This document shows, piece by piece, positions 10,682-19,940 of a DNA stretch of 64,000 nt. How positions within the stretch are numbered: position 1 is the first letter of the stretch; every line of letters begins with the position of its first letter. Both the position numbers and the translations under genes were made by a program. The stretch spans positions 1 through 64,000 of the forward strand of contig JAFEII010000028.1 in NCBI GenBank assembly GCA_017495165.1, in the 5' to 3' direction. The notes under the pieces are model-generated. The model worked only from the letters and a program-made list of their open reading frames with translations, was not told where the DNA came from and ran no database searches. This DNA comes from Hydromonas sp. (GTDB lineage: Bacteria; Pseudomonadota; Gammaproteobacteria; Burkholderiales; Burkholderiaceae).

Positions 10682-11233
10682 ATGGACTATTTAATCGAAA
10701 CAGCAAAACGGATTGCGGATATTTTGGAGCAGTTTGAAGGGCGGATGGAAGAATCCAACCAAGCAAGCATGCGCTCTGCGCAAATGCTCAAAGAAACCAT
10801 GGGGCAACCCAAAGCCGCCTTGCAGCCGTTGCGCGAAGAAGGCAAAAAGCTGCAAGCCGAGCAAACCCAAAGCGCAATCCGTGAAGCGCTAGAAAAGCAA
10901 GCGTTGATGTTTGAACAAGCCCTAAAAGCATCATTGCGTAGGCTCGAACAAGCAACCAGTCAGCTGCATCAAGAACGCATCAAAATGGCGATTTTAAAAG
11001 CAAACGTCATGGATGCACTTGAACAAGGCATTGATTCAAATACGGGCGCCGACGCGCTGGCAGACGTACCCCCCGCGCCAGTAGCTGCCCCAATGGCGGC
11101 GATAGCGTCAAATGCGGAAACAAATTTAAATGCGGATTCTGTGGCAGAACAATTGCCAGGGGATGAGACTGAAAAAACGGTCGCCGTGTGGAGCGGTCAA
11201 CCAGAATATGTGTTGATGAACAACAATCACTAA
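10682..11233 (+). CDS. uncharacterised coiled-coil protein between gltB and gltD
   Basis: Not recognised. 183 residues; start chosen at 10682 because AAAGG lies six bases upstream. Residues 1-120 are highly charged, Ala/Glu/Gln-rich and almost without Pro or Gly, suggesting long amphipathic helices (for example REALEKQALMFEQALKASL); residues 125-165 are a Pro/Ala-rich linker (DVPPAPVAAPMAA), and the tail ends in a short aromatic segment. No signal peptide or membrane helix. It lies 87 bases after gltB and 50 before gltD in the same direction, so it is probably co-transcribed with both glutamate synthase genes. A role as a structural or regulatory partner is only a guess. Confidence 0.75.
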   Translation: MDYLIETAKRIADILEQFEGRMEESNQASMRSAQMLKETMGQPKAALQPLREEGKKLQAEQTQSAIREALEKQALMFEQALKASLRRLEQATSQLHQERIKMAILKANVMDALEQGIDSNTGADALADVPPAPVAAPMAAIASNAETNLNADSVAEQLPGDETEKTVAVWSGQPEYVLMNNNH

Positions 11234-11283
11234 TTATGAGCAATACGTAGTCAGTGATTTCACTTTAAAGCAGGAGCAGCATC

Positions 11284-12753
11284 ATGGGAAAAGTCACGGG
11301 TTTTTTAGAGCAAACACGCGTTGTACCGCATTATGAAGCGCCAGAAACGCGCATCAAACACTACAAAGAGTTTTTGCGACCGTTAAATGATGTTGATGCA
11401 GGCAAGCAAGCCGCACGTTGCATGGATTGCGGCATTCCTTTTTGCCACAATGGCTGCCCAATCGGCAACGTCATTCCTGACTTTAATGACTTGGTCTACC
11501 AACAAGACTGGGAAGCCGCACTGGCCACTTTGTCGCTCACCAACAACTTCCCAGAGTTCACAGGCCGCATTTGCCCCGCGCCATGCGAGGCCGCCTGCAC
11601 GCTCAACATCAACAACGATGCGGTTGGGATTAAATCAATCGAACACACCATCATTGACAAAGGCTGGGAGCACGGCTGGATTACGCCGCACAGCAGCGCC
11701 TCAAAAACAGGCAAAAAAATCGCCGTGGTCGGCTCAGGCCCAGCAGGCTTGGCATGTGCGCAACAGCTTGCACGTGCGGGTCACGCGGTAACTGTTTTTG
11801 AAAAAAACACCCGCATTGGCGGCTTACTGCGCTACGGCATTCCTGATTTTAAACTCGAAAAATGGTTGATTGACCGGCGCATGGGGCAAATGCAATCAGA
11901 AGGCGTGACCTTCAAAATGGGCGTATCGGTCGGCGCGCAAACCTTCCCAGTAGGTGCAGCCAATGATGCAGCCTCGCATGTCACGGTAGAGGCACTTCAA
12001 AAAGAATTCGACGCCGTGGTTTTGGCCATTGGCTCAGAAACCCCAAGAGACTTAAACGTGGACGGGCGCGATTTAAAAGGCGTGCACTTTGCGCTGGAAT
12101 GGCTGATTCCACAAAACAAAATGGTCGCGGGCGACGGCGAGAATCCCATCAATGCCGCAGGCAAACACGTGGTTGTGATTGGTGGGGGCGATACCGGCTC
12201 GGACTGCGTGGGCACCGCCAATCGCCATGGCGCGGCCAGCGTGATTCAGTTTGAAGTCATGCCGCGCCCCAGTGAGGTTGAAGACAAAGGCGTGAACAGC
12301 GTTTGGCCATATTGGCCAATGAAAATGCGCACCTCATCGAGCCACGATGAAGGCGCCAACCGCGATTGGGCCGTCAACACCAAAGCAATTTTGGGCAAAA
12401 ATGGTCGGGTTGAAAAACTCCAATGCGTTCGGGTTGAAATCGTGCAAGGCAAAATGGTTGAAGTCGCAGGCAGTGAGTTTGAGGTAAAAGCTGATTTGGT
12501 GCTCCTTGCCATGGGTTTCGTGCATCCCGCCCAATCGGTGCTTGATGCATTCGGCGTGGACACCGATGCGCGCCTGAATGCACATGCCGCAATTACAGGC
12601 GAATCGGCGTATCGCACCAATGTGGACAACGTGTTTGTTGCAGGCGACGTGCGCCGTGGCCAGTCATTGGTGGTCTGGGCGATTAAAGAAGGGCGCCAGG
12701 CTGCGCATGAAGTGGACAAAGCATTGATGGGCGCGAGCAATTTGGCTTGGTAA
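11284..12753 (+). CDS. gltD: glutamate synthase (NADPH) small chain
   Basis: The 489-residue FAD/NADPH subunit that feeds electrons to GltB. N-terminal cysteine groups [17 protein letters not shown] and [11 protein letters not shown] would bind the two [4Fe-4S] clusters; [19 protein letters not shown] is the FAD-binding Rossmann motif and [17 protein letters not shown] the NADPH one; the family end [18 protein letters not shown] is present. A GCAGGAGCAG ribosome site lies just upstream of ATG 11284. Third gene of the glt cluster. Length and motifs match functional GltD. Confidence 0.97.
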   Translation: MGKVTGFLEQTRVVPHYEAPETRIKHYKEFLRPLNDVDAGKQAARCMDCGIPFCHNGCPIGNVIPDFNDLVYQQDWEAALATLSLTNNFPEFTGRICPAPCEAACTLNINNDAVGIKSIEHTIIDKGWEHGWITPHSSASKTGKKIAVVGSGPAGLACAQQLARAGHAVTVFEKNTRIGGLLRYGIPDFKLEKWLIDRRMGQMQSEGVTFKMGVSVGAQTFPVGAANDAASHVTVEALQKEFDAVVLAIGSETPRDLNVDGRDLKGVHFALEWLIPQNKMVAGDGENPINAAGKHVVVIGGGDTGSDCVGTANRHGAASVIQFEVMPRPSEVEDKGVNSVWPYWPMKMRTSSSHDEGANRDWAVNTKAILGKNGRVEKLQCVRVEIVQGKMVEVAGSEFEVKADLVLLAMGFVHPAQSVLDAFGVDTDARLNAHAAITGESAYRTNVDNVFVAGDVRRGQSLVVWAIKEGRQAAHEVDKALMGASNLAW

Positions 12754-12830
12754 TTTGAGCCACCGCAGCGTTTTGCATCCGCCATCAAATTAAATGAGGC
12801 TTGAGTCAATAAGCCCGTTTATAATACGAA

Positions 12831-12860
12831 AAATCAGCCAAATGTTTTTGGCTGATTTCT
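12831..12860 (+). terminator. hairpin between gltD and the symporter gene
   Basis: Stem AAATCAGCCA (12831-12840) with TGGCTGATTT (12849-12858), followed by CTT only, so a weak terminator. A TATAAT box at 12820-12825 lies just before it, which would place the hairpin in the 5' leader of the symporter mRNA; it may end gltD transcripts or attenuate the next gene. Confidence 0.5.
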
Positions 12861-12881
12861 TATAAATAAAAGGAGACAAAC

Positions 12882-14294
12882 ATGGATGCGATACATAAAA
12901 TAATTATTCAGATTAACGGCTGGCTTTGGGGCTATTTGTTGATTTACGTTTTAATTGCGATTGGGATTTACTTCACCGTGCGCTTTGGCTTTTTGCAATT
13001 TAGAGGCATTAAGCGCGCCGCAAAGGTCACTTTTGCCAAAGCTGGCCCTGGTGAAATCAGCTCATTTCAAGCATTTGCCACAGGTTTGGCCAGCCGCGTG
13101 GGCACGGGCAATATTGCAGGGGTTGCCACCGCAATTAGCGTGGGCGGGCCGGGCGCTGTGTTTTGGATGTGGATTACGGCATTGCTTGGCATGTCCTCCG
13201 CGTTTGTTGAGGCAACCTTGGCGCAAATCTTCAAAGTAAAAGCGGATGACGGCACGTTTCGCGGCGGCCCTGCGTATTACATTCAACAAGGCTTAGGCTC
13301 GCGCGGCTGGGGCATTGCGTTTGCGGTGAGTTTGCTGCTCGCATTTGGTTTGGTATTTAACGCCGTGCAAAGCAACTCCATCAGCGACGCATTGTTTACG
13401 GGGTTTGGCGTTGATAAAACCCTCACAGGCATTTTGGTTGTGGCAGCGTCAGGCGCCGTGATTTTTGGTGGTGCGCGCCGAATTGGTAAAGTGGCCGAAA
13501 TTTTAGTGCCCGTCATGGCAATCGCTTATTTACTGGTCGCGGTCTACGCAATTGTCACGCACATCGCCGAGCTGCCAGCCGTATTGGTCACGATTGTCAC
13601 ACACGCCTTTAGTGGCGAGGCAGCCTTAGGCGGTTTTGCAGGTTCAACCATGAAGCAAGCCGCTGAAATGGGGATTAAACGCGGCTTGTTTTCAAACGAA
13701 GCAGGCATGGGCAGCGCACCAAATGCCGCCGCTTCCGCATCCACGCCGCACCCTGTGAATCAAGGTTTGTTACAGATGCTGGGCGTGTTTATCGATACGA
13801 TTGTGATTTGCAGCGCCACCGCATTTATTATTTTACTATCCAACGCATACGTCCCTGGTGGTGCAGCCAAAGGCGCTGCGCTGACGCAAGCGGCGGTGGA
13901 CTTTCATATTGGCAGCGGCGGCTCAGCATTTATGGGGATTGCGGTATTTTTGTTCGCATTTACCTCAATTATCGGGAATTACGCCTACGCCGAAAGCAAC
14001 ATCAATTTCATCAAAAACGATCGCAATCTTCGGATGGTGTTTCGACTGATGGTCTTGGGCATGGTCATGTTTGGCGCAACGGGCGATTTGCCGTTGGTGT
14101 GGGATATGGCCGATTTGAGTATGGGCTTTATGGCGCTGATTAACTTGGTCGCAATTTTACTGTTGTCTAAATTTTCATTGGCGGCTTGGAAGGACTATTC
14201 GAGCCAGCTCAAAGCAGGGATTGCTGACCCCGTATTTAAGAGTAAAAGCATTGATGGCTTGTCTGAAAAACTGTCCGATAACGCTTGGAAGTAG
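12882..14294 (+). CDS. sodium:alanine symporter family protein (AlsT/AgcS)
   Basis: A 470-residue inner-membrane carrier of the alanine-or-glycine:cation symporter family, which takes up small neutral amino acids with Na+. The N-terminus has the family pattern WLWGYLLIYVLIAIGIYFTV and FGFLQFRGIKRA; further conserved pieces are ASRVGTGNIAGVATAISVGG and KRGLFSNEAGMGSAPNAAAS, the latter being the signature near the substrate path. About ten transmembrane helices can be counted. Strong AAAGGAG ribosome site eight bases upstream. It follows the glt genes but has its own leader. Substrate could be alanine, glycine or glutamine; not resolvable here. Confidence 0.9.
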   Translation: MDAIHKIIIQINGWLWGYLLIYVLIAIGIYFTVRFGFLQFRGIKRAAKVTFAKAGPGEISSFQAFATGLASRVGTGNIAGVATAISVGGPGAVFWMWITALLGMSSAFVEATLAQIFKVKADDGTFRGGPAYYIQQGLGSRGWGIAFAVSLLLAFGLVFNAVQSNSISDALFTGFGVDKTLTGILVVAASGAVIFGGARRIGKVAEILVPVMAIAYLLVAVYAIVTHIAELPAVLVTIVTHAFSGEAALGGFAGSTMKQAAEMGIKRGLFSNEAGMGSAPNAAASASTPHPVNQGLLQMLGVFIDTIVICSATAFIILLSNAYVPGGAAKGAALTQAAVDFHIGSGGSAFMGIAVFLFAFTSIIGNYAYAESNINFIKNDRNLRMVFRLMVLGMVMFGATGDLPLVWDMADLSMGFMALINLVAILLLSKFSLAAWKDYSSQLKAGIADPVFKSKSIDGLSEKLSDNAWK

Positions 14295-14331
14295 TCTGCC
14301 ATTTAAAAATGAAATAAAATAAACTGCATCA

Positions 14332-14369
14332 AAAAAAGCACCTCATTTAATTTAATGAGGTGCTTTTTT
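14332..14369. terminator. bidirectional Rho-independent terminator
   Basis: AAAAAAAGCACCTCATT pairs with AATGAGGTGCTTTTTT, so there are U-runs on both strands. It separates the convergent symporter gene and pta. Confidence 0.9.
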
Positions 14370-14370
14370 A

Positions 14371-14399
14371 AAGCGTCCAAGCGCCATGCTTGGACGCTT
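14371..14399. terminator. second hairpin beside the terminator
   Basis: AAGCGTCCAAGC pairs with GCTTGGACGCTT around a short loop. It lies immediately after the previous terminator and may back it up on the minus strand for the pta transcript, although no long T-run follows. Confidence 0.45.
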
Positions 14400-14473
14400 T
14401 AAGCTTTATTTAAATTTCAAGCGCATCGCCATCAATAACATACAGATGATTCGACACAATTAGCCCGCCCGCA

Positions 14474-16570
14474 TCAAAGCTGCGCGCCTTGTTCGGCCTG
14501 AATCGCGGTCAGCGCAATCGTGTACACAATGTCGTCCACCAATGCGCCGCGTGACAAATCGTTTACGGGTTTGCGCAGGCCTTGCAACATCGGGCCGACT
14601 GAAATCACATTGGCCGAGCGTTGCACGGCTTTGTACGTCGTGTTGCCTGTGTTTAAATCAGGGAAAATAAACACCGTGGCGCGTCCAGCCACCAAGCTGT
14701 TGGGGGCTTTTTGTTTGCCCACCGATTCCACGCTGGCTGCATCGTATTGCATTGGGCCGTCGATGATTAAATCGGGGCGTTTGGCTTGCGCAATGGCGGT
14801 GGCGGCGCGGACTTTTTCGACTTCGTCGCCCGAGCCTGATTCGCCTGTGGAGTATGAAATCATCGCCACGCGTGGAATGATGCCAAACGACGCGGCAGAA
14901 TCGGCCGATTGAATCGCAATATCGGCGAGTTGTTCGGCGGTTGGGTCAGGGTTAATCGCGCAGTCGCCATACACCAACACTTGGTCGGGCATGAGCATAA
15001 AGAAAACCGATGAGACGATTTGTGCGCTGGGCGCGGTGCGAATGATTTGCAGGGCAGGGCGCACGGTATTGGCGGTGGTGTGAACTGCGCCTGAAACCAG
15101 GCCATCCACTTCGCCCAGCGCGAGCATGACTGTGCCCAGCATCACCGTGTCTTCGAGCTGTTTTTCAGCCGATGGCGGCGTCATGCCTTTGCTTTTGCGC
15201 ATCTCAACCAAGGCGTCGATGTAATGTGCGCTCGTGTGGCTTGGGTCAATAATCGTGATGTCATCTGGCAAACGCAGGCCTTGGTTTTTGGCCACCAAAG
15301 CGATTTCGGATGGGTCACCCAACAACACGCAATGCGCAATTTTTTTCTCATGGCAAATCACCGCAGCGGCAACCGTGCGCGGCTCGCTGCCTTCGGGCAA
15401 CACAATCCGTTTTTGGGCGCTGCGTGCGCGCTCAATTAAATGATAGCGAAACGCTGGCGGGGTTAAACGGGGGTCATCAGGCGTGTCCATGCGTGCCAAC
15501 AATGGCGCAATCTGCAAATGCTCGGCCACGTGCGCAATGACTTTTTCGACCCGCACCAAATCATCAATCGGAACTTTTTTGTCCATCTGCACCAATTGCG
15601 TTGAGGTTTCAAACGTGTAGGTTGGCACGGCAATCACAGGCAAGCCGCTGCGAAAAGCAGGTTGGCAAATTTGCGCAATTGCGGGGTGAATCGGATCGTC
15701 ACAGGTGATGAGCAAACCGGCCAATGGCACGCCATTCATGGTGGCAATGGCGGCGGCCAAAATAATATCGTCGCGGTCAGCAGGTGTAACAATCAGCGCG
15801 CCAGGGGTGAGCAGTTGAATCATGTGCGGCGCGCTGCGCGCCACCACCACAATATCGCGCACGCGGCGGTGCTCTAATTCACCACGGCTGATGATGTTGG
15901 CGTTTAAAAAATGCGCCACATCCGACATGCGCGGCGCCATGATGTCTTTATTTAACGGAATCCCGCCAATAAACGGAATGTCGTGCGTGTTGGTCTGGGC
16001 AATCACCTCAGCCAATTGTTTGTCGGTCAAAAATGCAGGGATGCGGTTCAAAATATAGCCCGCAAAATTCCGATAATCCAGCGCCAAGCTGCGCACCGAC
16101 ACATCAATTTGCTCAGAAATCATGCGTGAAAATGTCTGGGTTGACAAAAAATCATTCGGCATGCTGCCCACCAACAACACTTCAGCCTGCAAATTGCGCG
16201 CCATATCGGCATTGAGTTGGGTCACAAACGGTTGTCCCGCTTGCGGCACCAAGCCCTCAACCACCACCACATCCATGTTGGCCGCAATGCTCTCGAACAA
16301 CGTGACCACTTCTTCCATCAATTGATCATTCATGTCGCGGCTCAAAAGCTCGGTGACGCGTGCCAACGTGATGGGCGTGGGCGCATCGCGCCGTCCAATT
16401 TCACGCGCAAACACGGTGGAGCGGTCAGGCGCACTCGGGTCGTCTGCCTGAGCAATCGGTTTGATAAACGCGACTTTCAAACCCGCCACTTCAAGGGTGC
16501 GCAATAAGCCCAAAGACACGGAGCTTAAGCCAGAATTTTTGCCCGTTGGGGCGAGGAAAAATGTTTTCAT
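14474..16570 (-). CDS. pta: phosphate acetyltransferase
   Basis: Interconverts acetyl-CoA and acetyl phosphate. The 698-residue product is the long form found in proteobacteria: N-terminal P-loop/BioD-like domain (FFLAPTGKNSGLSSVSLGLL), a central DRTGG domain (about 210-330) and the catalytic C-terminal PTA domain with VSGAVHTTANTVRPALQII and YSTGESGSGDEVEKVRAATA. Start placed at MKTFFLAP; a 20-codon upstream extension lacks a conserved sequence. It is 17 bases downstream of ackA on the same strand, forming the usual ackA-pta operon. The C-terminus IALTAIQAEQGAQL ends as in other Pta proteins. Confidence 0.96.
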   Translation of the reverse strand: MKTFFLAPTGKNSGLSSVSLGLLRTLEVAGLKVAFIKPIAQADDPSAPDRSTVFAREIGRRDAPTPITLARVTELLSRDMNDQLMEEVVTLFESIAANMDVVVVEGLVPQAGQPFVTQLNADMARNLQAEVLLVGSMPNDFLSTQTFSRMISEQIDVSVRSLALDYRNFAGYILNRIPAFLTDKQLAEVIAQTNTHDIPFIGGIPLNKDIMAPRMSDVAHFLNANIISRGELEHRRVRDIVVVARSAPHMIQLLTPGALIVTPADRDDIILAAAIATMNGVPLAGLLITCDDPIHPAIAQICQPAFRSGLPVIAVPTYTFETSTQLVQMDKKVPIDDLVRVEKVIAHVAEHLQIAPLLARMDTPDDPRLTPPAFRYHLIERARSAQKRIVLPEGSEPRTVAAAVICHEKKIAHCVLLGDPSEIALVAKNQGLRLPDDITIIDPSHTSAHYIDALVEMRKSKGMTPPSAEKQLEDTVMLGTVMLALGEVDGLVSGAVHTTANTVRPALQIIRTAPSAQIVSSVFFMLMPDQVLVYGDCAINPDPTAEQLADIAIQSADSAASFGIIPRVAMISYSTGESGSGDEVEKVRAATAIAQAKRPDLIIDGPMQYDAASVESVGKQKAPNSLVAGRATVFIFPDLNTGNTTYKAVQRSANVISVGPMLQGLRKPVNDLSRGALVDDIVYTIALTAIQAEQGAQL

Positions 16571-16587
16571 GGATTGTGCCGTAAAAA

Positions 16588-17760
16588 TTATTGAGCTGCG
16601 ATGAGCGCCGTATCCTGCGCAATCAGCCATTCTTCATCGGTGTTAATCACCAATGCCGCCACACCGCTTGAAATATTGCCGGACTTGCCTCTAAACGCCG
16701 CTTGATTGGCCGCGTCATCCAATTTAAAGCCCAAAAACGCCAATAAATTCAACACTTTTGCGCGCAAGAACGGTGAGTTTTCACCAATCCCGCCCGTAAA
16801 AATCAGCGCATCCACGCGCCCAAGCGGCACGACGTATGAGGCGATGTATTTTGCCAAACGGTACACATACATTTCCAGCGCCAAAATCGCGCCCGCGTGC
16901 CCGTTGGCGGCGGCTTCTTCCAGTTCGCGGCAGTCGTTGGACAATTCTGAAACCCCCAATAAACCACTTTGTTTGTTGAGCAAATCAATCACGCCTGTGG
17001 TGTCAAGGTTGAGGGCTTTGCCCAAATACGGCAACAAACCCGCGTCAATATCGCCTGAGCGCGTGCCCATGATTAGGCCTTCGAGCGGCGTAAAACCCAT
17101 GCTGGTGTCCACGCTCACGCCGTTTAAAATCGCAGCCACGCTGCCGCCGTTGCCCAAATGCGCGCTAATTAAAGCCAGCTCGGTTAATGGCTTGCCCAAC
17201 ATCTGCGCGGCTTGCGCGGCCACAAAACGGTGGCTCGTGCCATGAAAACCATAACGGCGCACTTGATGCGCAGCTGAGATGGCTTTTGGAATGGCGTACA
17301 AATGCGCGTGTTCGGGAATGTTGTGGTGAAACGCGGTGTCAAATACCGCCACGTGCGGCAATTGCGGCAAATGCTGTTGCGCGATTTGAATGCCCAAAAT
17401 ATTGGCGGGCGCGTGCAACGGCGCGAGCGGCTCGCATTGTTTGATTTGCTCTAAAACCGCCGCGTTGATTAAAGTCGACTCATGAAAATGCGCGCCGCCG
17501 TGCACAATTCGATGCCCAACTGCGCGGATGCTGCTCAATAAATCGGCCTGTGTGAGTTGCGCAATCACTGCGTTCATCGCGCCCGTGTGCGTGGTGTCGC
17601 TCAATGTGGCGGCGGTTTTGACGCCATTGGTTTTGAATGAAATACACGCGTCCACGCTGCCGAGTTTTTCCGCCAAACCGACCAACGATGTCTCGCCTGA
17701 AGCGGGGTTAATAACGGCGAATTTGACAGACGAGCTGCCGCAATTGATGACTAAAATCAT
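16588..17760 (-). CDS. ackA: acetate kinase
   Basis: Makes ATP and acetate from acetyl phosphate, or the reverse. The 390-residue protein begins MILVINCGSSSVKFAVI, the acetate/propionate kinase N-terminal signature, and includes GHRIVHGGAHF, the FDTAFH segment, YGFHGTSHRFV, the nucleotide loop SAHLGNGGSVAAI, and FTGGIGENS. All motifs appear intact. First gene of ackA-pta; the gap to recJ upstream (17761-17886) contains a hairpin (AACGCTC/GAGCGTT, 17796-17822), consistent with separate transcription from recJ. Confidence 0.97.
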   Translation of the reverse strand: MILVINCGSSSVKFAVINPASGETSLVGLAEKLGSVDACISFKTNGVKTAATLSDTTHTGAMNAVIAQLTQADLLSSIRAVGHRIVHGGAHFHESTLINAAVLEQIKQCEPLAPLHAPANILGIQIAQQHLPQLPHVAVFDTAFHHNIPEHAHLYAIPKAISAAHQVRRYGFHGTSHRFVAAQAAQMLGKPLTELALISAHLGNGGSVAAILNGVSVDTSMGFTPLEGLIMGTRSGDIDAGLLPYLGKALNLDTTGVIDLLNKQSGLLGVSELSNDCRELEEAAANGHAGAILALEMYVYRLAKYIASYVVPLGRVDALIFTGGIGENSPFLRAKVLNLLAFLGFKLDDAANQAAFRGKSGNISSGVAALVINTDEEWLIAQDTALIAAQ

Positions 17761-17886
17761 GGTGGGTCACTTAAATAAGGTTGGGTCAAAAGGAGAACGC
17801 TCATTCAAAGAGAACGAGCGTTTTTAAAAACCGAATTATACGTGAAAATGGCGGCTTTGATTGGTTTGAAGTTGACTTTTTGGCAG

Positions 17887-19602
17887 TTACAGCGCCTCTT
17901 GCACGCTCACATGCTCCACCAAAAACTGCAAGCTGCTTTTGCCATTCCAATCGTTGCGCTGCAATTGATATGCACAATGAATTTGCTCGGGCAGCTCGTC
18001 CGTATGAAAAAACCAAATCGCGCTAAAAACACCCGCGTGGTTTTTGAGGCTTAATTTCAAATGCGCATCTTTAAGGACTTTTTGTTCAACCACCGTAAAA
18101 TGCCCTTCAAACAACGGCGGCGCAAAGCCTTGTCCCCAGACTTGGCGGTTCATTGCGTCCACATTGGCGATGGTGAAATCGGCCTGCGCCAGTTCGCCGT
18201 CGGTCACAATTTGTTTGACAAACGCCTCAGGCTCGCTCATCGCCAACACCGCTTGCTCAAACACCGCTTTAAATTCATCAAAGCGCTCGCGCACAATGCT
18301 CAAACCCGCCGCCATCGCGTGTCCGCCAAATTTCACAATCGCATCGGGCAGGTTTTTGTCCACCCAATCCAGCACATCGCGCAGATGAATGCCGTTAATC
18401 GAACGCCCCGAGCCTTTGAGAAACTCCTTGCCGTCAGGCGCAAATACCAGCGTGGGGCGGTGGTATTTTTCTTTTAAACGACCCGCCACAATCCCAATCA
18501 CGCCTTGGTGAAACTCATCATGCATGATGCAAATACTGTGCTGCACATCCACATCCAGCGCGGACAAATTGACTTCAGCATCCTCACGCATTTGTTTTTC
18601 GATGTTTTTGCGCTCGTTGTTCATGTCGTTTAATTCTTGCGCCAATTGCATGGCTTCTTGCGCATCATCCGTGGTCAAACAACGAATCCCAAGGCTCATG
18701 TCATCCAATCTGCCCGCCGCATTCAAGCGCGGGCCCACCGCAAAGCCCAAATCAAACGTGGATAATTTGCTGATGTCGCGCCCAGCCACTTGCAAAATCG
18801 CGTTGATGCCCGCGCACATTTTGCCCGTGCGCATCCGCGCCAAGCCATTGGCCACCAAAATTCGGTTGTTGTGATCCAGTTTGACCACGTCCGCAACCGT
18901 GCCCAACGCCACCAAATCAAGCAGTTCGCTCAAATTGGGCGCAGGGCGCGCATCCGTAAAATACCCGCGCGTGCGCAACGCCGCGCGGGTGGCGATTAGC
19001 ACATAAAACATCACGCCCACGCCCGCCAAGTTTTTGCTGGGAAATGTGCAACCGTTCTGGTTTGGATTAACAATGGCCACCGCATCAGGGTCAACGTCAG
19101 CGGGCAAATGATGGTCTGTGATAATCACCGGCATGCCCAGCTCGTTGGCGCGTGCCACGCCCGCCACGCTCGCCATGCCGTTGTCCACCGTAATTAATAA
19201 GTCAGGTTTGGCAAAGTCATCATGATTGGCCGCCAGCTCAACGATTTCGGGCGACAAACCGTAGCCGTATGTAAACCGATTGGGCACCAGAAAATTCACA
19301 TGCGCGCCCATGCTGCGCAAGCCGCGCAAACCCACCGCACACGCGGTGGCGCCGTCGCAATCATAATCCGCAATAATCACCATGTGCTTGCCCGCCACAA
19401 TCGCATCGGCCAAATACTGCGCCGCCACATCAATGCCGCGCAACTCATGCGGTGCGATTAAACCTGCCAGCTCCAGCTGCGTGTCCGCGTGGTTTTGCAC
19501 GCCACGCGCAGCCAGCAGTCGCGCCAGTAGCGGCGGCAAGCCTGCATCCGTTAACAGCTGCACATGTGAATCGGCGTAAGGGCGAATCGAGAGTTGGGTC
19601 AT
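17887..19602 (-). CDS. recJ: single-stranded-DNA-specific 5'-3' exonuclease RecJ
   Basis: Degrades 5'-ended single strands in recombination, mismatch and base-excision repair. 571 residues, close to the usual size. The DHH-family metal ligands are visible: Asp79, Asp81, Asp83 in ADYDCDGAT, Asp140 in TVDNG and the DHH at 163-165 in IITDHHLP; the DHHA1 domain has GRSINGIHLRDVL and FGGHAMAAGLS. The third residue of the DYDxDG motif is Cys rather than the common Ala. In Burkholderiales recJ is often near an RpfE-type gene and lolC-lolD, as here. Confidence 0.95.
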   Translation of the reverse strand: MTQLSIRPYADSHVQLLTDAGLPPLLARLLAARGVQNHADTQLELAGLIAPHELRGIDVAAQYLADAIVAGKHMVIIADYDCDGATACAVGLRGLRSMGAHVNFLVPNRFTYGYGLSPEIVELAANHDDFAKPDLLITVDNGMASVAGVARANELGMPVIITDHHLPADVDPDAVAIVNPNQNGCTFPSKNLAGVGVMFYVLIATRAALRTRGYFTDARPAPNLSELLDLVALGTVADVVKLDHNNRILVANGLARMRTGKMCAGINAILQVAGRDISKLSTFDLGFAVGPRLNAAGRLDDMSLGIRCLTTDDAQEAMQLAQELNDMNNERKNIEKQMREDAEVNLSALDVDVQHSICIMHDEFHQGVIGIVAGRLKEKYHRPTLVFAPDGKEFLKGSGRSINGIHLRDVLDWVDKNLPDAIVKFGGHAMAAGLSIVRERFDEFKAVFEQAVLAMSEPEAFVKQIVTDGELAQADFTIANVDAMNRQVWGQGFAPPLFEGHFTVVEQKVLKDAHLKLSLKNHAGVFSAIWFFHTDELPEQIHCAYQLQRNDWNGKSSLQFLVEHVSVQEAL

Positions 19603-19641
19603 AAAAAATCAGTTCAAAAATCAGTTGATGAATCCGCTTAA

Positions 19642-19893
19642 GGGAATCTCTAAAAATTCAAAGTACCGTCATTCCCGCGAAGGGCAAAAGCACTGCTTTT
19701 GGTAGCCCATCATTTCAGTAAAAAGCAAGGGCGGGAATCCAGGCCAAATGCGCAGCATTTGAACAGCGTTCAATTAAATCAACCACTTAGGCGTACTGTG
19801 TACGCCGTCTGGATTCCCGCCTTCGCGGGAATGACGAAGTTTATTGGCGAAACATCACGAAAATAAGCAATTATTTCAATTTTTAGAGGTTTC
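19642..19893. repeat. nested inverted-repeat element, MITE-like
   Basis: Outer arms: CTCTAAAAATT (about 19649-19659) faces AATTTTTAGAG (19877-19888). Inside them, a perfect 17-bp inverted pair CGTCATTCCCGCGAAGG (19667-19683) and its complement (19820-19836). Inside again, GCGGGAATCCAG (about 19731) faces CTGGATTCCCGC (about 19809). The right arm contains ATTCCC-N8-GGGAAT, the pattern called dRS3 in Neisseria, although related palindromes are widespread in proteobacteria. The central 19690-19800 holds no gene. This element fills the recJ to RpfE-type gap. Confidence 0.7.
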
Positions 19894-19940
19894 CTTAATA
19901 TGATAAAAACCAAGCGCAGGCCTCAAAACACCACCGTAAT

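Noticed and set aside
14410-14490. Open tail after the pta stop reading FDAGGLIVSNHLYVIDGDAL on the minus strand
   Set aside because: Looks protein-like, but it has no start, and Pta already ends at its normal C-terminus, so neither a frameshifted Pta nor a separate gene is supported.
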